DNA of 52,227 nt from Photorhabdus bodei (GTDB lineage Bacteria; Pseudomonadota; Gammaproteobacteria; Enterobacterales; Enterobacteriaceae). Location: contig NZ_NSCM01000035.1 of the NCBI RefSeq assembly GCF_003287735.1, forward strand, positions 1 to 52,227. The letters run 5' to 3'. The notes below the pieces were generated by a model that was not told the origin of the DNA, did not search any database, and worked only from the letters and a program-made list of their open reading frames with translations. Below, one piece after another: positions 9,754-17,991 of this stretch; the stretch's first letter is position 1, and each line of letters opens with the position of its first letter. Both the position numbers and the translations under genes were made by a program.

Positions 9754-11175
9754 ATGTCATTTAGTCGGCGCCAATTTATTCAGGTATCAGGCTTGGCGAT
9801 GTGTATCGGAGCCGCTCCTCTATTGGTTCGAGCCAGCAAAAATCAGCAGACTGCTTTGCCGGTTCCCCCTTTATTGGAATCCCGTGGTGGGCAGCCGTTA
9901 TTTCTGACTTTACAAAAAGCGCATTGGACTTTTGATGGACAATATAAAACCAGTGTATGGGGAATTAATGGCCAATATCTTGGTCCGACTGTACGGGTTC
10001 ATAAAAACGATGATGTCAAACTGATATACAGTAATCGGTTAGCGGAGCCGGTTTCGATGACTGTCAGCGGATTACAATTACCGGGTACGTTGACCGGTGG
10101 GGTTGCCCGTCAGATTTCTCCGGGGTCTGGCTGGTCGCCAGTGTTGCCTATTCGTCAGCAGGCGGCAACTTGCTGGTATCATGCCAATACACCTAATCGG
10201 ATGGCACCACATGTTTATAAAGGTTTGGCTGGTATGTGGTTGGTAGAAGATGAAACCAGCCGCCATTTGCCGTTGCCGAAACACTATGGTGTTAATGATT
10301 TCCCGGTTATTCTTCAAGATAAACGGTTGGATAACTTTGGGGTTCCTGAGTATCAGCCGGCCTCTGATAGTGGATTTATCGGTAATACTCTGTTAGTTAA
10401 TGGCGTACAAAATCCTTTTATTGAGGTATCTCGTGGCTGGATCCGTTTACGTTTACTCAATGCATCCAATGCCCGCCGATATCAGTTACAGATTGGTGAT
10501 GGCCGTCCTTTCTATATGATAGGCACTGATTTGGGGCTGTTACCTGCTCCTATAGCCGTTCAGCAACTCTCCCTTGCGCCAGGAGAACGGCGTGAGGTAT
10601 TAATCGATATGTCCAAAGAGGACGAAGTTGTTGTTACCGCAGGTGAATCAGCCGGGGTACTTGATAAGTTACGTGGGTTGTTTGAACCCTCTACCGTGTT
10701 GATTTCCAGCACTGTTCTGACCATTAAAGCAACCGGTTTATTATCTCTGGTGACAGATAATCTCCCATCTCGTCTGGTTGATGATGTTACGCCAGTTTCC
10801 AATGCAATCCGTAACCGGGAAATTTATCTTGATGATAATACGCCTGGAATAAACGGTGCGTTATGGAATATGAATCGGGTGGATATTACTAGCCAGCAAG
10901 GAACGTGGGAGCGTTGGATCGTAAATGCCTCTGCCCCACAACCATTCCATATTGAAGGTGTGCAGTTTAAGGTGATTAATCACAACGGTGAGGCCCCTCA
11001 ACCGCAAGATTATGGTTGGAAGGATACAGTTTGGGTTGATGGGCGGGTGGAGTTGCTGGTTTATATGAGCCAGCCCTCTTATGAACACTTCCCATTCCTA
11101 TATTACAGTCAGATTCTGGAAATGGCCGATCGCGGCTCTGTTGGGCAGTTAGTGACTATACCGGTCAATCAATAA
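9754..11175 (+). CDS. ftsP: cell division protein FtsP (SufI)
   Basis: FtsP is a periplasmic multicopper-oxidase-like scaffold that stabilises the divisome under stress; the family has lost the copper ligands. The 473-residue protein begins with a twin-arginine signal (SRRQFIQVSG, then a mildly hydrophobic segment ending in LLVRA), so it is exported folded through Tat. Cupredoxin-fold stretches such as NGQYLGPTVRV, WYHANTP and LRLLNASNARRYQL are seen. GGAG precedes the ATG. The position after plsC matches E. coli. Confidence 0.95.
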   Translation: MSFSRRQFIQVSGLAMCIGAAPLLVRASKNQQTALPVPPLLESRGGQPLFLTLQKAHWTFDGQYKTSVWGINGQYLGPTVRVHKNDDVKLIYSNRLAEPVSMTVSGLQLPGTLTGGVARQISPGSGWSPVLPIRQQAATCWYHANTPNRMAPHVYKGLAGMWLVEDETSRHLPLPKHYGVNDFPVILQDKRLDNFGVPEYQPASDSGFIGNTLLVNGVQNPFIEVSRGWIRLRLLNASNARRYQLQIGDGRPFYMIGTDLGLLPAPIAVQQLSLAPGERREVLIDMSKEDEVVVTAGESAGVLDKLRGLFEPSTVLISSTVLTIKATGLLSLVTDNLPSRLVDDVTPVSNAIRNREIYLDDNTPGINGALWNMNRVDITSQQGTWERWIVNASAPQPFHIEGVQFKVINHNGEAPQPQDYGWKDTVWVDGRVELLVYMSQPSYEHFPFLYYSQILEMADRGSVGQLVTIPVNQ

Positions 11176-11235
11176 TGGAAAAAACCAGATGGGTGATAAT
11201 CGGTGGAACCATGAAAATAGCTCAGCAAAATCGGG

Positions 11236-11262
11236 GCGCGGCGTTGATGCCGCGCGCGTTTT
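11236..11262. terminator. terminator between convergent ftsP and dkgA
   Basis: GCGCGGC (11236-11242) pairs with GCCGCGC (11249-11255) around GTTGAT and is followed by GCGTTTTAATT. It sits 61 bases after the ftsP stop and 48 bases from the dkgA stop on the other strand. Confidence 0.7.
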
Positions 11263-11309
11263 AATTCTGTTTTGCCCACTATCACCTTATCAATTTTATC
11301 AGCCGTTTT

Positions 11310-12188
11310 TCAGCACTGATTATTAGCGTTATTTTGCTCAAGAAGCTGAATGAATTCACTGAAATCAACGAATATTTCAGGGGTTGGTCCCAGACGTTTA
11401 CCGATATCTAGCGTAGTCATCGCGGTCAAATCTTCTTTTTCTAGTTTGAAGTCGAACACATCAAAGTTCTCTTTAATTCTCGATAACGTGGTTGATTTTG
11501 GGATCACAATCATGCCGTTATCAATGTGCCAGCGGATAACAACCTGCGCGGGTGTTTTGCCATACTTTTGTGACAGATGTTGAACCAGTTGATTATCAAA
11601 TACGTTTTCACCACCTTGTGCCAGTGGGCTCCAGGATTCGGTAACGATATTATGTGTGGCATTCCAGGCATGAAGCTGACGTTGTTGTAGCAGCGGGTGC
11701 AACTCAATCTGATTAATGACGGGATGAACGCCGGTTTCATTGATCAGTCGCTGGATATGTTCAGGTTGGAAGTTAGAAACACCGATACTGCGAATAAACC
11801 CCTCTTTCTGTAATTCAATCAATTGTTGCCAGGCACCGACATATTGATCTTGCGGTGGTGCAGGCCAGTGAATGAGGTAAAGGTCAACATAATCCAGTTG
11901 CAACTTTTCCAGACTTTCTGCCAAGGCAGCACGGGCATCAAGGTGTCTGTCATTCCACAATTTAGTTGTAACAAAGATATCTTCACGGGGGATATCTGTT
12001 TCTTGTAACGCGTTGCCTACGCCTTTCTCATTGTTGTAGATAGCGGCGGTATCAATTGCCCGATAACCGATATCCAGTGCAGCATGGATTGTTTCTGCTA
12101 TCTGCTGGTCATCTGCGGCCCATGATCCAAGCCCCAATTGTGGCATGTGATTCCCATCAGCAAGTCTGATAATAGGTTGATTATCCAT
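11310..12188 (-). CDS. dkgA: aldo-keto reductase, 2,5-diketo-D-gluconate reductase A
   Basis: This NADPH-dependent aldo-keto reductase family 5 enzyme reduces 2,5-diketo-D-gluconate and also methylglyoxal and beta-keto esters. The 292-residue protein has the catalytic tetrad in its usual context: Asp in YRAIDTAAIYNNE with the following Tyr, Lys in VTTKLWND, His in LYLIHWPAP. The cofactor segment near the end contains IPKSTTLSRIKENFDVFDF. It is some 15 residues longer than E. coli DkgA (275), mainly C-terminal. AGGAG precedes the ATG at 12188. Confidence 0.9.
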   Translation of the reverse strand: MDNQPIIRLADGNHMPQLGLGSWAADDQQIAETIHAALDIGYRAIDTAAIYNNEKGVGNALQETDIPREDIFVTTKLWNDRHLDARAALAESLEKLQLDYVDLYLIHWPAPPQDQYVGAWQQLIELQKEGFIRSIGVSNFQPEHIQRLINETGVHPVINQIELHPLLQQRQLHAWNATHNIVTESWSPLAQGGENVFDNQLVQHLSQKYGKTPAQVVIRWHIDNGMIVIPKSTTLSRIKENFDVFDFKLEKEDLTAMTTLDIGKRLGPTPEIFVDFSEFIQLLEQNNANNQC

Positions 12189-12396
12189 TACTAACTCCTA
12201 TAAAAAGATAGACTTAAAATATCAGTTAAAATTATGGCGATTGATATTAAGTTGATATTAAGCGTAATTGAAGGAAGTAATACAATTGGCGTGATCTAAG
12301 CCATGTATTGTGATCAATACATGACCAAACACATGAATTAACCGGTTTGGTGGCGCATCGATACCAACAATATCACTTAGTGCTGAGCCCTTAGCC

Positions 12397-12523
12397 TATA
12401 CCCGTTATCTTTCAAGTTGCCTCTTTGTTGGCTGCGCTCCCTCACCCCGGTCACATAGTTACCTATGCTCCCGGGGATTCGCTCCCTTGCCGTCGCGATG
12501 CATCTTGAAATCCATAGGGTATA
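12397..12523 (+). repeat. ERIC element 1
   Basis: A 127-bp imperfect palindrome bounded by TATACCC and GGGTATA, with the typical ERIC internal blocks (CTCACCCCGGTCACATAG, CCCGGGGATTC, CATCTTGAAATCCATA). It occupies most of the gap between dkgA and yghB (12189-12587); I see no gene in the rest of that gap. Confidence 0.92.
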
Positions 12524-12587
12524 TATAATATTGGTACATTAAGTTAAGGATAAAAACCCTGCTGCTACTTGTAAACCATGATGACTT

Positions 12588-13259
12588 TTATTTACGTTTT
12601 ATCGCCGAGATTTTCTTGTGGCGCCAGTACATCAACAGAGAGGCGCTTAAACCACTTAACAACAGCACTATGGGTAAAATTATCAAAATATTCATCACCA
12701 AATCTTGGTGATTTTTAATAAACGGGATCTGATTGAGGAGATAACCAAAACCGACCACGATGACAACCCATAGCAAGCCACTCAACCAGTTAAAAACTTG
12801 AAAGCGTTTACTGTTAAGACCGGATATACCAGCCAATGTTGGTAACAGAGTGCGGACAAAAGCCAAAAAACGGCCAATCAGTAACGCGGCCAGACCATGT
12901 TTGAAAAACAGCTCGTTAGCTCGCTGACGATACTGAATAGGAAGTTGTGCCAGCCAATCTTTAACCCGTTTGGTATCACCAAGCCATAACCCTTGAAGAT
13001 AGCCGAGCCAGCAACCGATACTTGCCGCCGCTGTTAATATAAAAACGGTTGGGATAAAACTCATGACTCCCTTGGCAACTAATGCACCGGCAAGGATTAA
13101 CAGAGTATCACCAGGCAGAAAAGCGGCAGGTAATAAGCCATTTTCCAGAACCAGTGTCACGAATAGAATGCCATAGATAATCCAGAGAACATCGGGGTTG
13201 GCAAGTTTAGAAAAGTCATGCTGCCATAATGCCTGCATGATCCCGTTTAGTACTTCCAT
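12588..13259 (-). CDS. yghB: DedA-family inner membrane protein YghB
   Basis: DedA/VTT-family proteins are inner-membrane lipid carrier flippases or transporters needed for envelope integrity; E. coli YghB and YqjA overlap in function. The 223-residue product has several hydrophobic segments and the DedA signature with conserved Arg and Pro in GRFLAFVRTLLPTLAGISGL. It ends with a basic tail (HKKISAIKRK). The family length is about 219. Gene context near dkgA and metC is the same as in E. coli, which favours YghB over YqjA. An ERIC element starts 20 bases upstream of its start codon. Confidence 0.9.
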   Translation of the reverse strand: MEVLNGIMQALWQHDFSKLANPDVLWIIYGILFVTLVLENGLLPAAFLPGDTLLILAGALVAKGVMSFIPTVFILTAAASIGCWLGYLQGLWLGDTKRVKDWLAQLPIQYRQRANELFFKHGLAALLIGRFLAFVRTLLPTLAGISGLNSKRFQVFNWLSGLLWVVIVVGFGYLLNQIPFIKNHQDLVMNILIILPIVLLLSGLSASLLMYWRHKKISAIKRK

Positions 13260-13279
13260 TGCTTATCCTGTGACTGTTA

Positions 13280-13406
13280 TATACCCGTCATCTTTCAAGT
13301 TGCCTCTTTGTTGGCTGCACTCGCTCACCCCGGTCACATAGTTATCTATGCTCCCGGGGATTCACTCCCTTGCCGTCGCGATGCATCTTGAAATCCATAA
13401 GGTATA
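13280..13406 (+). repeat. ERIC element 2
   Basis: A 127-bp ERIC copy bounded by TATACCC and GGTATA, lying directly upstream of yghB, so it is within the likely yghB leader or promoter region. Between it and the yhaV remnant (13407-13620) no gene is evident. Confidence 0.92.
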
Positions 13407-13620
13407 AAATAAATTTATTTCATCTGTATATATAAAGTCAGTTTACAGTAAAAGCTTTGGCATGGCTTGGCTTTATCCCTGATAAGGGAAAATTAATGGC
13501 TGATACTAATGAATCAATTGGGGCACATAACCATCAAATAAAAGTTAAAAAAATAGAAAAGGAGCGATTCATCGCAACCTTTTCAAAGTACATTTTAAGG
13601 CTCGCTCATCAAAATCGATG

Positions 13621-14306
13621 TTAAATTTCATCTAGATTAATTCTGATCTGCTTTGCTGGATTTTTGGTACGCTCACGAACCACATCCAGAATATCCTCAT
13701 CATTAATAAATTCAGTTAAATATGGTGAATCAATAGACTCTTTTAAAAGAGAATTCCAATCGTCCGGTGGATGTCCAACGTTAAGCATTTCACCAAATAC
13801 TTTGTAAGCGTCATGCTTATCACCATATGCTCTTTTTGTTCTCTCGTCATTTACCCAGCCAAAGATAATAATTTTACTTTCGGCGTGGAAACGGAAAAAA
13901 AGGCGATATTGTTGGAAAAATTTTGCTCTGAACCAGTGTTTTCTTTTTCCACCCAATGTGTCATCTAAACGAAAGGCTATACCTGTCATCCTTCAAGTTG
14001 CCTCTTTGTTGGCTGCACTCACTCACCCCGGTCTCATAGTTATCTATGCTCCCGGGGATTCGCTCCCTTGCCGCCGCGATGCATCTTGAAATCCATAAGG
14101 TATATATTCGCTGGGTCATTGGGAATAATTTCAGTAACGAGTTTTATGATTGCAGCCAGGCGTTTTGTATCATTTTTTTTCAAGTAGTCATTTGGATATT
14201 TTTGCTGAAGTTGTACTACCTTATCTATTGCTTGTTTTAATTGTTCTATAAAGCATGGATGAGCAAAAAGAGCCCATCCGTTTATTACACACACTCGATC
14301 ATACAT
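13621..14306 (-). pseudogene. yhaV: yhaV toxin gene split by an ERIC insertion
   Basis: YhaV is the ribosome-dependent mRNA endonuclease (RelE-like fold) of the PrlF-YhaV toxin-antitoxin system. The N-terminal part (14306 back to about 14105: INGWALFAHPCF ... NDPANI) and the C-terminal part (about 13977 to 13621: AFRLDDTLGGKRKHWFRAKF, FRFHAESKIIIFGW, HPPDDW) match YhaV on both sides of an ERIC copy at 13978-14104. The insertion brings 125 bases including a TA duplication, shifts the frame and gives a stop soon after entering the ERIC. Removing the element and one TA joins the halves in frame as ...NDPANIAFRLDD. The toxin should be inactive. It lies just downstream of prlF. Confidence 0.9.
13978..14104 (+). 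repeat. ERIC element 3, inserted in yhaV
   Basis: A 127-bp ERIC copy counting both flanking TA dinucleotides. The unit TACC...GGTA occupies 13980-14102, and the TA at 13978-13979 is repeated at 14103-14104. This is a clear insertion at a TA target inside a coding sequence. Confidence 0.93.
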
Positions 14307-14312
14307 AGTTCT

Positions 14313-14663
14313 TTACTCATCGTCAGCAGATAATGGGTTGTTCAGATCTATGTCTATTCCAGCGATAAGTGACTTCGCCCGGTTAATGAGTTGTTCATCT
14401 AATTGTTGTACTTGTTCAGGATATTTCTGAATGTCTTTTGCCAGAAAGTTCAGAAATGATTCCATGACAAGATCTTTTTCTTCTTCGCTGTTTTTACGAC
14501 TAATAAGTACATCACCGGAAGATAAAATCTTATATGCGATACTGTCATGACCTGGTTTTAGCTTAAGCGCTTTACGGATAGATGTTGGGATAGTTGTCTG
14601 GCTGCGACGGGTAAGCTTGGATTCTGCACTAACTTCGAACTCAACATTTGGTAAGACGTGCAT
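14313..14663 (-). CDS. prlF: antitoxin PrlF (SohA)
   Basis: PrlF is the AbrB-type swapped-hairpin antitoxin that neutralises YhaV and represses its own operon. The 116-residue protein has the AbrB-like N-terminal strand-helix (SKLTRRSQTTIPTSIRKALKLKPGHDSIAYKI) and an acidic C-terminus (NNPLSADDE). The toxin start lies 6 bases after its stop, typical of an operon, but the toxin gene is broken by an ERIC copy, so prlF is now an orphan antitoxin. The start ATG at 14663 gives the family length (about 111 in E. coli). Confidence 0.9.
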   Translation of the reverse strand: MHVLPNVEFEVSAESKLTRRSQTTIPTSIRKALKLKPGHDSIAYKILSSGDVLISRKNSEEEKDLVMESFLNFLAKDIQKYPEQVQQLDEQLINRAKSLIAGIDIDLNNPLSADDE

Positions 14664-14739
14664 ATTTCTACCTCGTTATGCTGATTTGAGAATCTGTTTA
14701 ACGAAATGTAATGCAAATACATTGTACTGGCAATATATC

Positions 14740-14866
14740 TATACCCTATGGATTTCAAGATGGATCGCGACGGCAAGGGAGTGAATCCCCGGGAGCATAG
14801 ATAACTATGTGACCGGGGTGAGCGAGTGCAGCCAACAAAGAGGCAACTTGAAAGATGACGGGTATA
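14740..14866 (-). repeat. ERIC element 4
   Basis: A 127-bp ERIC copy in the opposite orientation to copies 1-3, between prlF and metC and starting 76 bases upstream of the prlF start codon. Confidence 0.92.
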
Positions 14867-14933
14867 TATTATCGCTTCATGCTGACTTCCAAGTGTTAAG
14901 TTTTTCAGTTTATTACATTGAATAACAATAAAA

Positions 14934-16127
14934 TTAATCAACCGAAATTCGACTAAATCCCTCTGCGAGGTCATCAATCAAATCTTGAACATTCTCCAGC
15001 CCGACATGCAGGCGGAACAGGGTACCCGTTCTTTGTGGCGCACCGTACTGGCGCATCATTTTTATCTCTTCTGGTTGATAACCCAGGATCAGGGATTCAA
15101 AACCGCCCCATGAGAATGCCATTTTAAAATGGTGAAAATTATCCAAGTAATCCGTAAATTGCTGTGGGGTTAATTTCTCTTTCAATTGAAAAGAGAACAG
15201 GCCACTACTGCCACTGAAATCACGGATAAAATTATTGTGACCGGGGCAGGAAGGCAGAGCGGGGTGATAGACTGCGGCGACTTCGGTTCGTTGTTGCAGC
15301 CAGCGTGCGATTTCAATACTGCTTTTTTCATGCTGTCTCAGGCGAATAGCTAAAGTCCGTAATCCACGACTGGCCATATAAACTGTATCGGCATCTGCCA
15401 TTTGTCCCATCAAATAGGAACTCTCTCGCAGTTGTACACAACAGCGTTCATTAGCCACAGCAATACCTAACATTGCGTCTGAGTGACCAATAATATATTT
15501 GGTGCCTGATTGAATCGAAATATCGATGCCGAATTCTAGCGCTTTAAACAGCACGCCTGCTGCCCAAGTATTATCGATCATGATGACAATATCCGGATTG
15601 ACTTGGCGCACTGCGCGGACAATCGCGGGGATATCTTGTACTTCCATTGTGATGGAGCCAGGGGATTCAAGAAACACCACTTTGGTATTGGGCTTAATCA
15701 GATCAGCAATTTCTTCGCCAATCATGGGATCGAAATAATCGGTGGTAATATTCATCCGTGACAATATCTTGTCACAGAAACTTTGCGTCGGGTCATAAGC
15801 CGAACCGGTTAATAGAATATGATCACCGGCGGCGGCAAAAGCGAGAATGGCATTACTAACCGCGGCGGCACCAGAAGAGTAAAGCATACAGCCGGCACCA
15901 CCTTCTAGTTCAGCCATTGCTGCTTGAAAAGAGAAATGAGTCTGTGTCCCACGGCGGCCATAAAACAGTTCGCTCTTGTCCCGGTTTTGCGTCGCATGTC
16001 TTTTGGCGGCGACAGAATCGAAGATCACCGATGATGTTCGCTGAATGATGGGATTGACTGCGCCTTGAGTAAATTTTTGGCTTCTACCAGCATTGACCAG
16101 TGAAGTTTCCAGTTTTTTTTCTGCCAT
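14934..16127 (-). CDS. metC: cystathionine beta-lyase MetC
   Basis: MetC is a PLP enzyme that cleaves cystathionine to homocysteine, pyruvate and ammonia in methionine synthesis. The 397-residue protein has the PLP lysine in SGTKYIIGHSDAMLG, the substrate/cofactor stretches YGRRGTQTHFSFQAAMAELE and YSSGAAAVSNAILAF, and the conserved aspartate in VIMIDNTWAAG. The length fits the family (395). It is divergent from exbB across a Fur box, the arrangement known in E. coli. Confidence 0.95.
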   Translation of the reverse strand: MAEKKLETSLVNAGRSQKFTQGAVNPIIQRTSSVIFDSVAAKRHATQNRDKSELFYGRRGTQTHFSFQAAMAELEGGAGCMLYSSGAAAVSNAILAFAAAGDHILLTGSAYDPTQSFCDKILSRMNITTDYFDPMIGEEIADLIKPNTKVVFLESPGSITMEVQDIPAIVRAVRQVNPDIVIMIDNTWAAGVLFKALEFGIDISIQSGTKYIIGHSDAMLGIAVANERCCVQLRESSYLMGQMADADTVYMASRGLRTLAIRLRQHEKSSIEIARWLQQRTEVAAVYHPALPSCPGHNNFIRDFSGSSGLFSFQLKEKLTPQQFTDYLDNFHHFKMAFSWGGFESLILGYQPEEIKMMRQYGAPQRTGTLFRLHVGLENVQDLIDDLAEGFSRISVD

Positions 16128-16312
16128 GATCCATTGCTACCTTAGAACACTTCAATTTTTGAAATGGTGTAAAAAATAGAGTTAACACGTTAAAAGATTT
16201 AGACCTTTTTGTACAAAGGGATTAGAACAACTTGACGAAAATTCATCTCATTACCTGTGAGTAGGGGGTGCTTAACTTTATTTTGTGAAGGGGTAATACT
16301 TTTTTATTAAAC

Positions 16313-16331
16313 AATAATGATAATTACTATC
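16313..16331 (+). promoter_or_regulatory. Fur box upstream of exbB
   Basis: AATAATGATAATTACTATC matches 16 of 19 positions of the classical Fur consensus GATAATGATAATCATTATC. It lies 171 bases upstream of the preferred exbB start, in the metC/exbB divergent region. It predicts iron repression of exbB-exbD. Confidence 0.8.
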
Positions 16332-16483
16332 AAATCACTTAAGGTTTGATATTATCAGCCTGCATGTTCATTCAATCTGGTGAAGATGAGCAAAGACTCG
16401 GTATAAATAAGGTTAGTGAGATGACGAAAAGTAATTCACTGCTAAATAACAAGGTTTATAGCAAAGGGAGTAAAGGCCAACTG

Positions 16484-17455
16484 ATGCGAAATTTGACTGC
16501 TTCAATAATATTAGCGCTCGGGCTGGCAGGTTCGGCATTGGCTGATACAGCACCAGAATCTGCAACAGAGACCAATAACATGGCGAAAACCGTACAGACT
16601 GCAGGGTCTATTCCGGCATCCCCCCCGGCGGTGACGGATGCAACTGCACCACCTGCAAATCAGATTGCGCTGCAAACGGCATCTGCGACGGAGGGCGCCC
16701 AAGTGACGCCGGTTGCAACGGATGAGGTTGCACCTAAAGTTCCTGCTGATGAAGCCAGCCTTTCCAGTGGCTTTGCTACTGATCTGTCTATTTGGGGGAT
16801 GTATCAGAACGCTGATGTTGTGGTTAAGACCGTGATGATTGGCTTGGTGATTGCTTCTGTTATTACTTGGGCTCTGTTCTTCTCGAAAGGTACTGAACTG
16901 ATAGCTGCCGGCCGTCGTTTACGTAAAGAGCAATTCGCTTTAACGGACGTGAATAGCCTTGATCAGGCTACGGAAATTGCCGAAGGTTTCAGCAAACACA
17001 GTATTGGCCGCTTGTTGCTGAGTGAAGTACAGGCAGAACGTCAATTATCTTCCGAGAGTACTGATTTGAATAGCACGAAAGAGCGTGCCACTTTCCGTTT
17101 GGAACGTTCCGTTGCGGCTATCAGCCGTCATATGGGGCGTGGTAATGGCTATCTGGCAACCATTGGGGCGATTTCTCCTTTCGTTGGTCTATTTGGTACG
17201 GTGTGGGGCATCATGAATAGCTTTATCGGTATTGCCCACTCACAGACAACTAACCTCGCGGTTGTGGCGCCGGGTATTGCGGAGGCCTTGTTAGCGACAG
17301 CACTTGGTTTGGTCGCAGCGATCCCTGCCGTTGTGATATATAACATCTTCGCCCGTATGATCGTTGCTTACCGTGGTCAGGTTGGTGACATGGCGGCACA
17401 GTCAATATTACTGCTTGGCCGTGATCTGGATTTATCAAATAGCAAGACAAGGTGA
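16484..17455 (+). CDS. exbB: TonB-system energiser ExbB, signal-peptide form
   Basis: ExbB forms the inner-membrane proton-channel pentamer that, with ExbD, drives TonB-dependent uptake of siderophores and B12. From the ATG at 16484 (AAAGG upstream) the product is 323 residues and begins with a signal peptide (MRNLTASIILALGLAGSALA) and a Thr/Ala/Pro-rich periplasmic stretch of about 75 residues, then the canonical ExbB core (DLSIWGMYQNADVVVKTVMI) with its three membrane segments (first near WALFFSKG, later IGAISPFVGLFGTVWGIMNSF and ALLATALGLVAAIPAVVIYN). In-frame ATGs at 16421 and 16346 would put 21 or 46 residues before the signal and are less likely. exbD follows after 3 bases. Confidence 0.93.
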   Translation: MRNLTASIILALGLAGSALADTAPESATETNNMAKTVQTAGSIPASPPAVTDATAPPANQIALQTASATEGAQVTPVATDEVAPKVPADEASLSSGFATDLSIWGMYQNADVVVKTVMIGLVIASVITWALFFSKGTELIAAGRRLRKEQFALTDVNSLDQATEIAEGFSKHSIGRLLLSEVQAERQLSSESTDLNSTKERATFRLERSVAAISRHMGRGNGYLATIGAISPFVGLFGTVWGIMNSFIGIAHSQTTNLAVVAPGIAEALLATALGLVAAIPAVVIYNIFARMIVAYRGQVGDMAAQSILLLGRDLDLSNSKTR

Positions 17456-17458
17456 TTT

Positions 17459-17884
17459 ATGGCAATACGTCTTAATGAAGATCTGGATGATAGTGGCGAA
17501 TTGCATGAAATCAACGTCACACCATTTATTGACGTGATGTTGGTGTTGTTGATTATCTTCATGGTAGCAGCACCACTGGCAACCGTTGATATTAAAGTGG
17601 ATTTACCCGCTTCATCGGCAAAACCGCAGCCGCGTCCAGAAAAACCGGTATTCTTGACGGTTAAAGCTGATCGCCAGCTTTATGTCGGAGATCAACAGGT
17701 CGATTATGATACTTTGGCGGCGGTATTGGATCAGACCACCCAATCCAATAAAGAGACAACCATTTTCTTTCAAGCTGATAAAACCGTGGATTATGAAACA
17801 CTGATGAGCGTGATGGATTCTTTGCGTAAATCGGGCTATCTGAAAGTGGGCTTGGTAGGGATGGAAGCGGTTTCATCAGGTTAA
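17459..17884 (+). CDS. exbD: TonB-system protein ExbD
   Basis: ExbD is the single-pass partner of ExbB, carrying the proton-sensitive aspartate. The 141-residue protein has that residue in NVTPFIDVMLVLLIIFMVAAPL, then a periplasmic domain (VFLTVKADRQLYVGDQQVDY). The length equals the E. coli protein. It starts 3 bases after exbB, so the two are translationally linked and would share the Fur control seen upstream. Confidence 0.97.
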   Translation: MAIRLNEDLDDSGELHEINVTPFIDVMLVLLIIFMVAAPLATVDIKVDLPASSAKPQPRPEKPVFLTVKADRQLYVGDQQVDYDTLAAVLDQTTQSNKETTIFFQADKTVDYETLMSVMDSLRKSGYLKVGLVGMEAVSSG

Positions 17885-17908
17885 TTGTCACTGATTCTTC
17901 CATTGAAT

Positions 17909-17930
17909 AACCGCGCTGGAAAGCGCGGTT
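17909..17930. terminator. hairpin between convergent exbD and the XRE/ImmA gene
   Basis: AACCGCGC (17909-17916) pairs perfectly with GCGCGGTT (17923-17930) around a 6-base loop. It lies between convergent genes, which suits a bidirectional terminator, but no T-run follows on either strand. Confidence 0.5.
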
Positions 17931-17991
17931 GAGATAAAATGATAATTGGTTTGTATTAATAAGAGCCTAATTTGAACAGAATGGAGAATGA

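Noticed and set aside
14558..14977. 139-codon minus-strand ORF over prlF and ERIC 4
   Set aside because: It reads through the ERIC palindrome and overlaps prlF in another frame; prlF is the clear gene.
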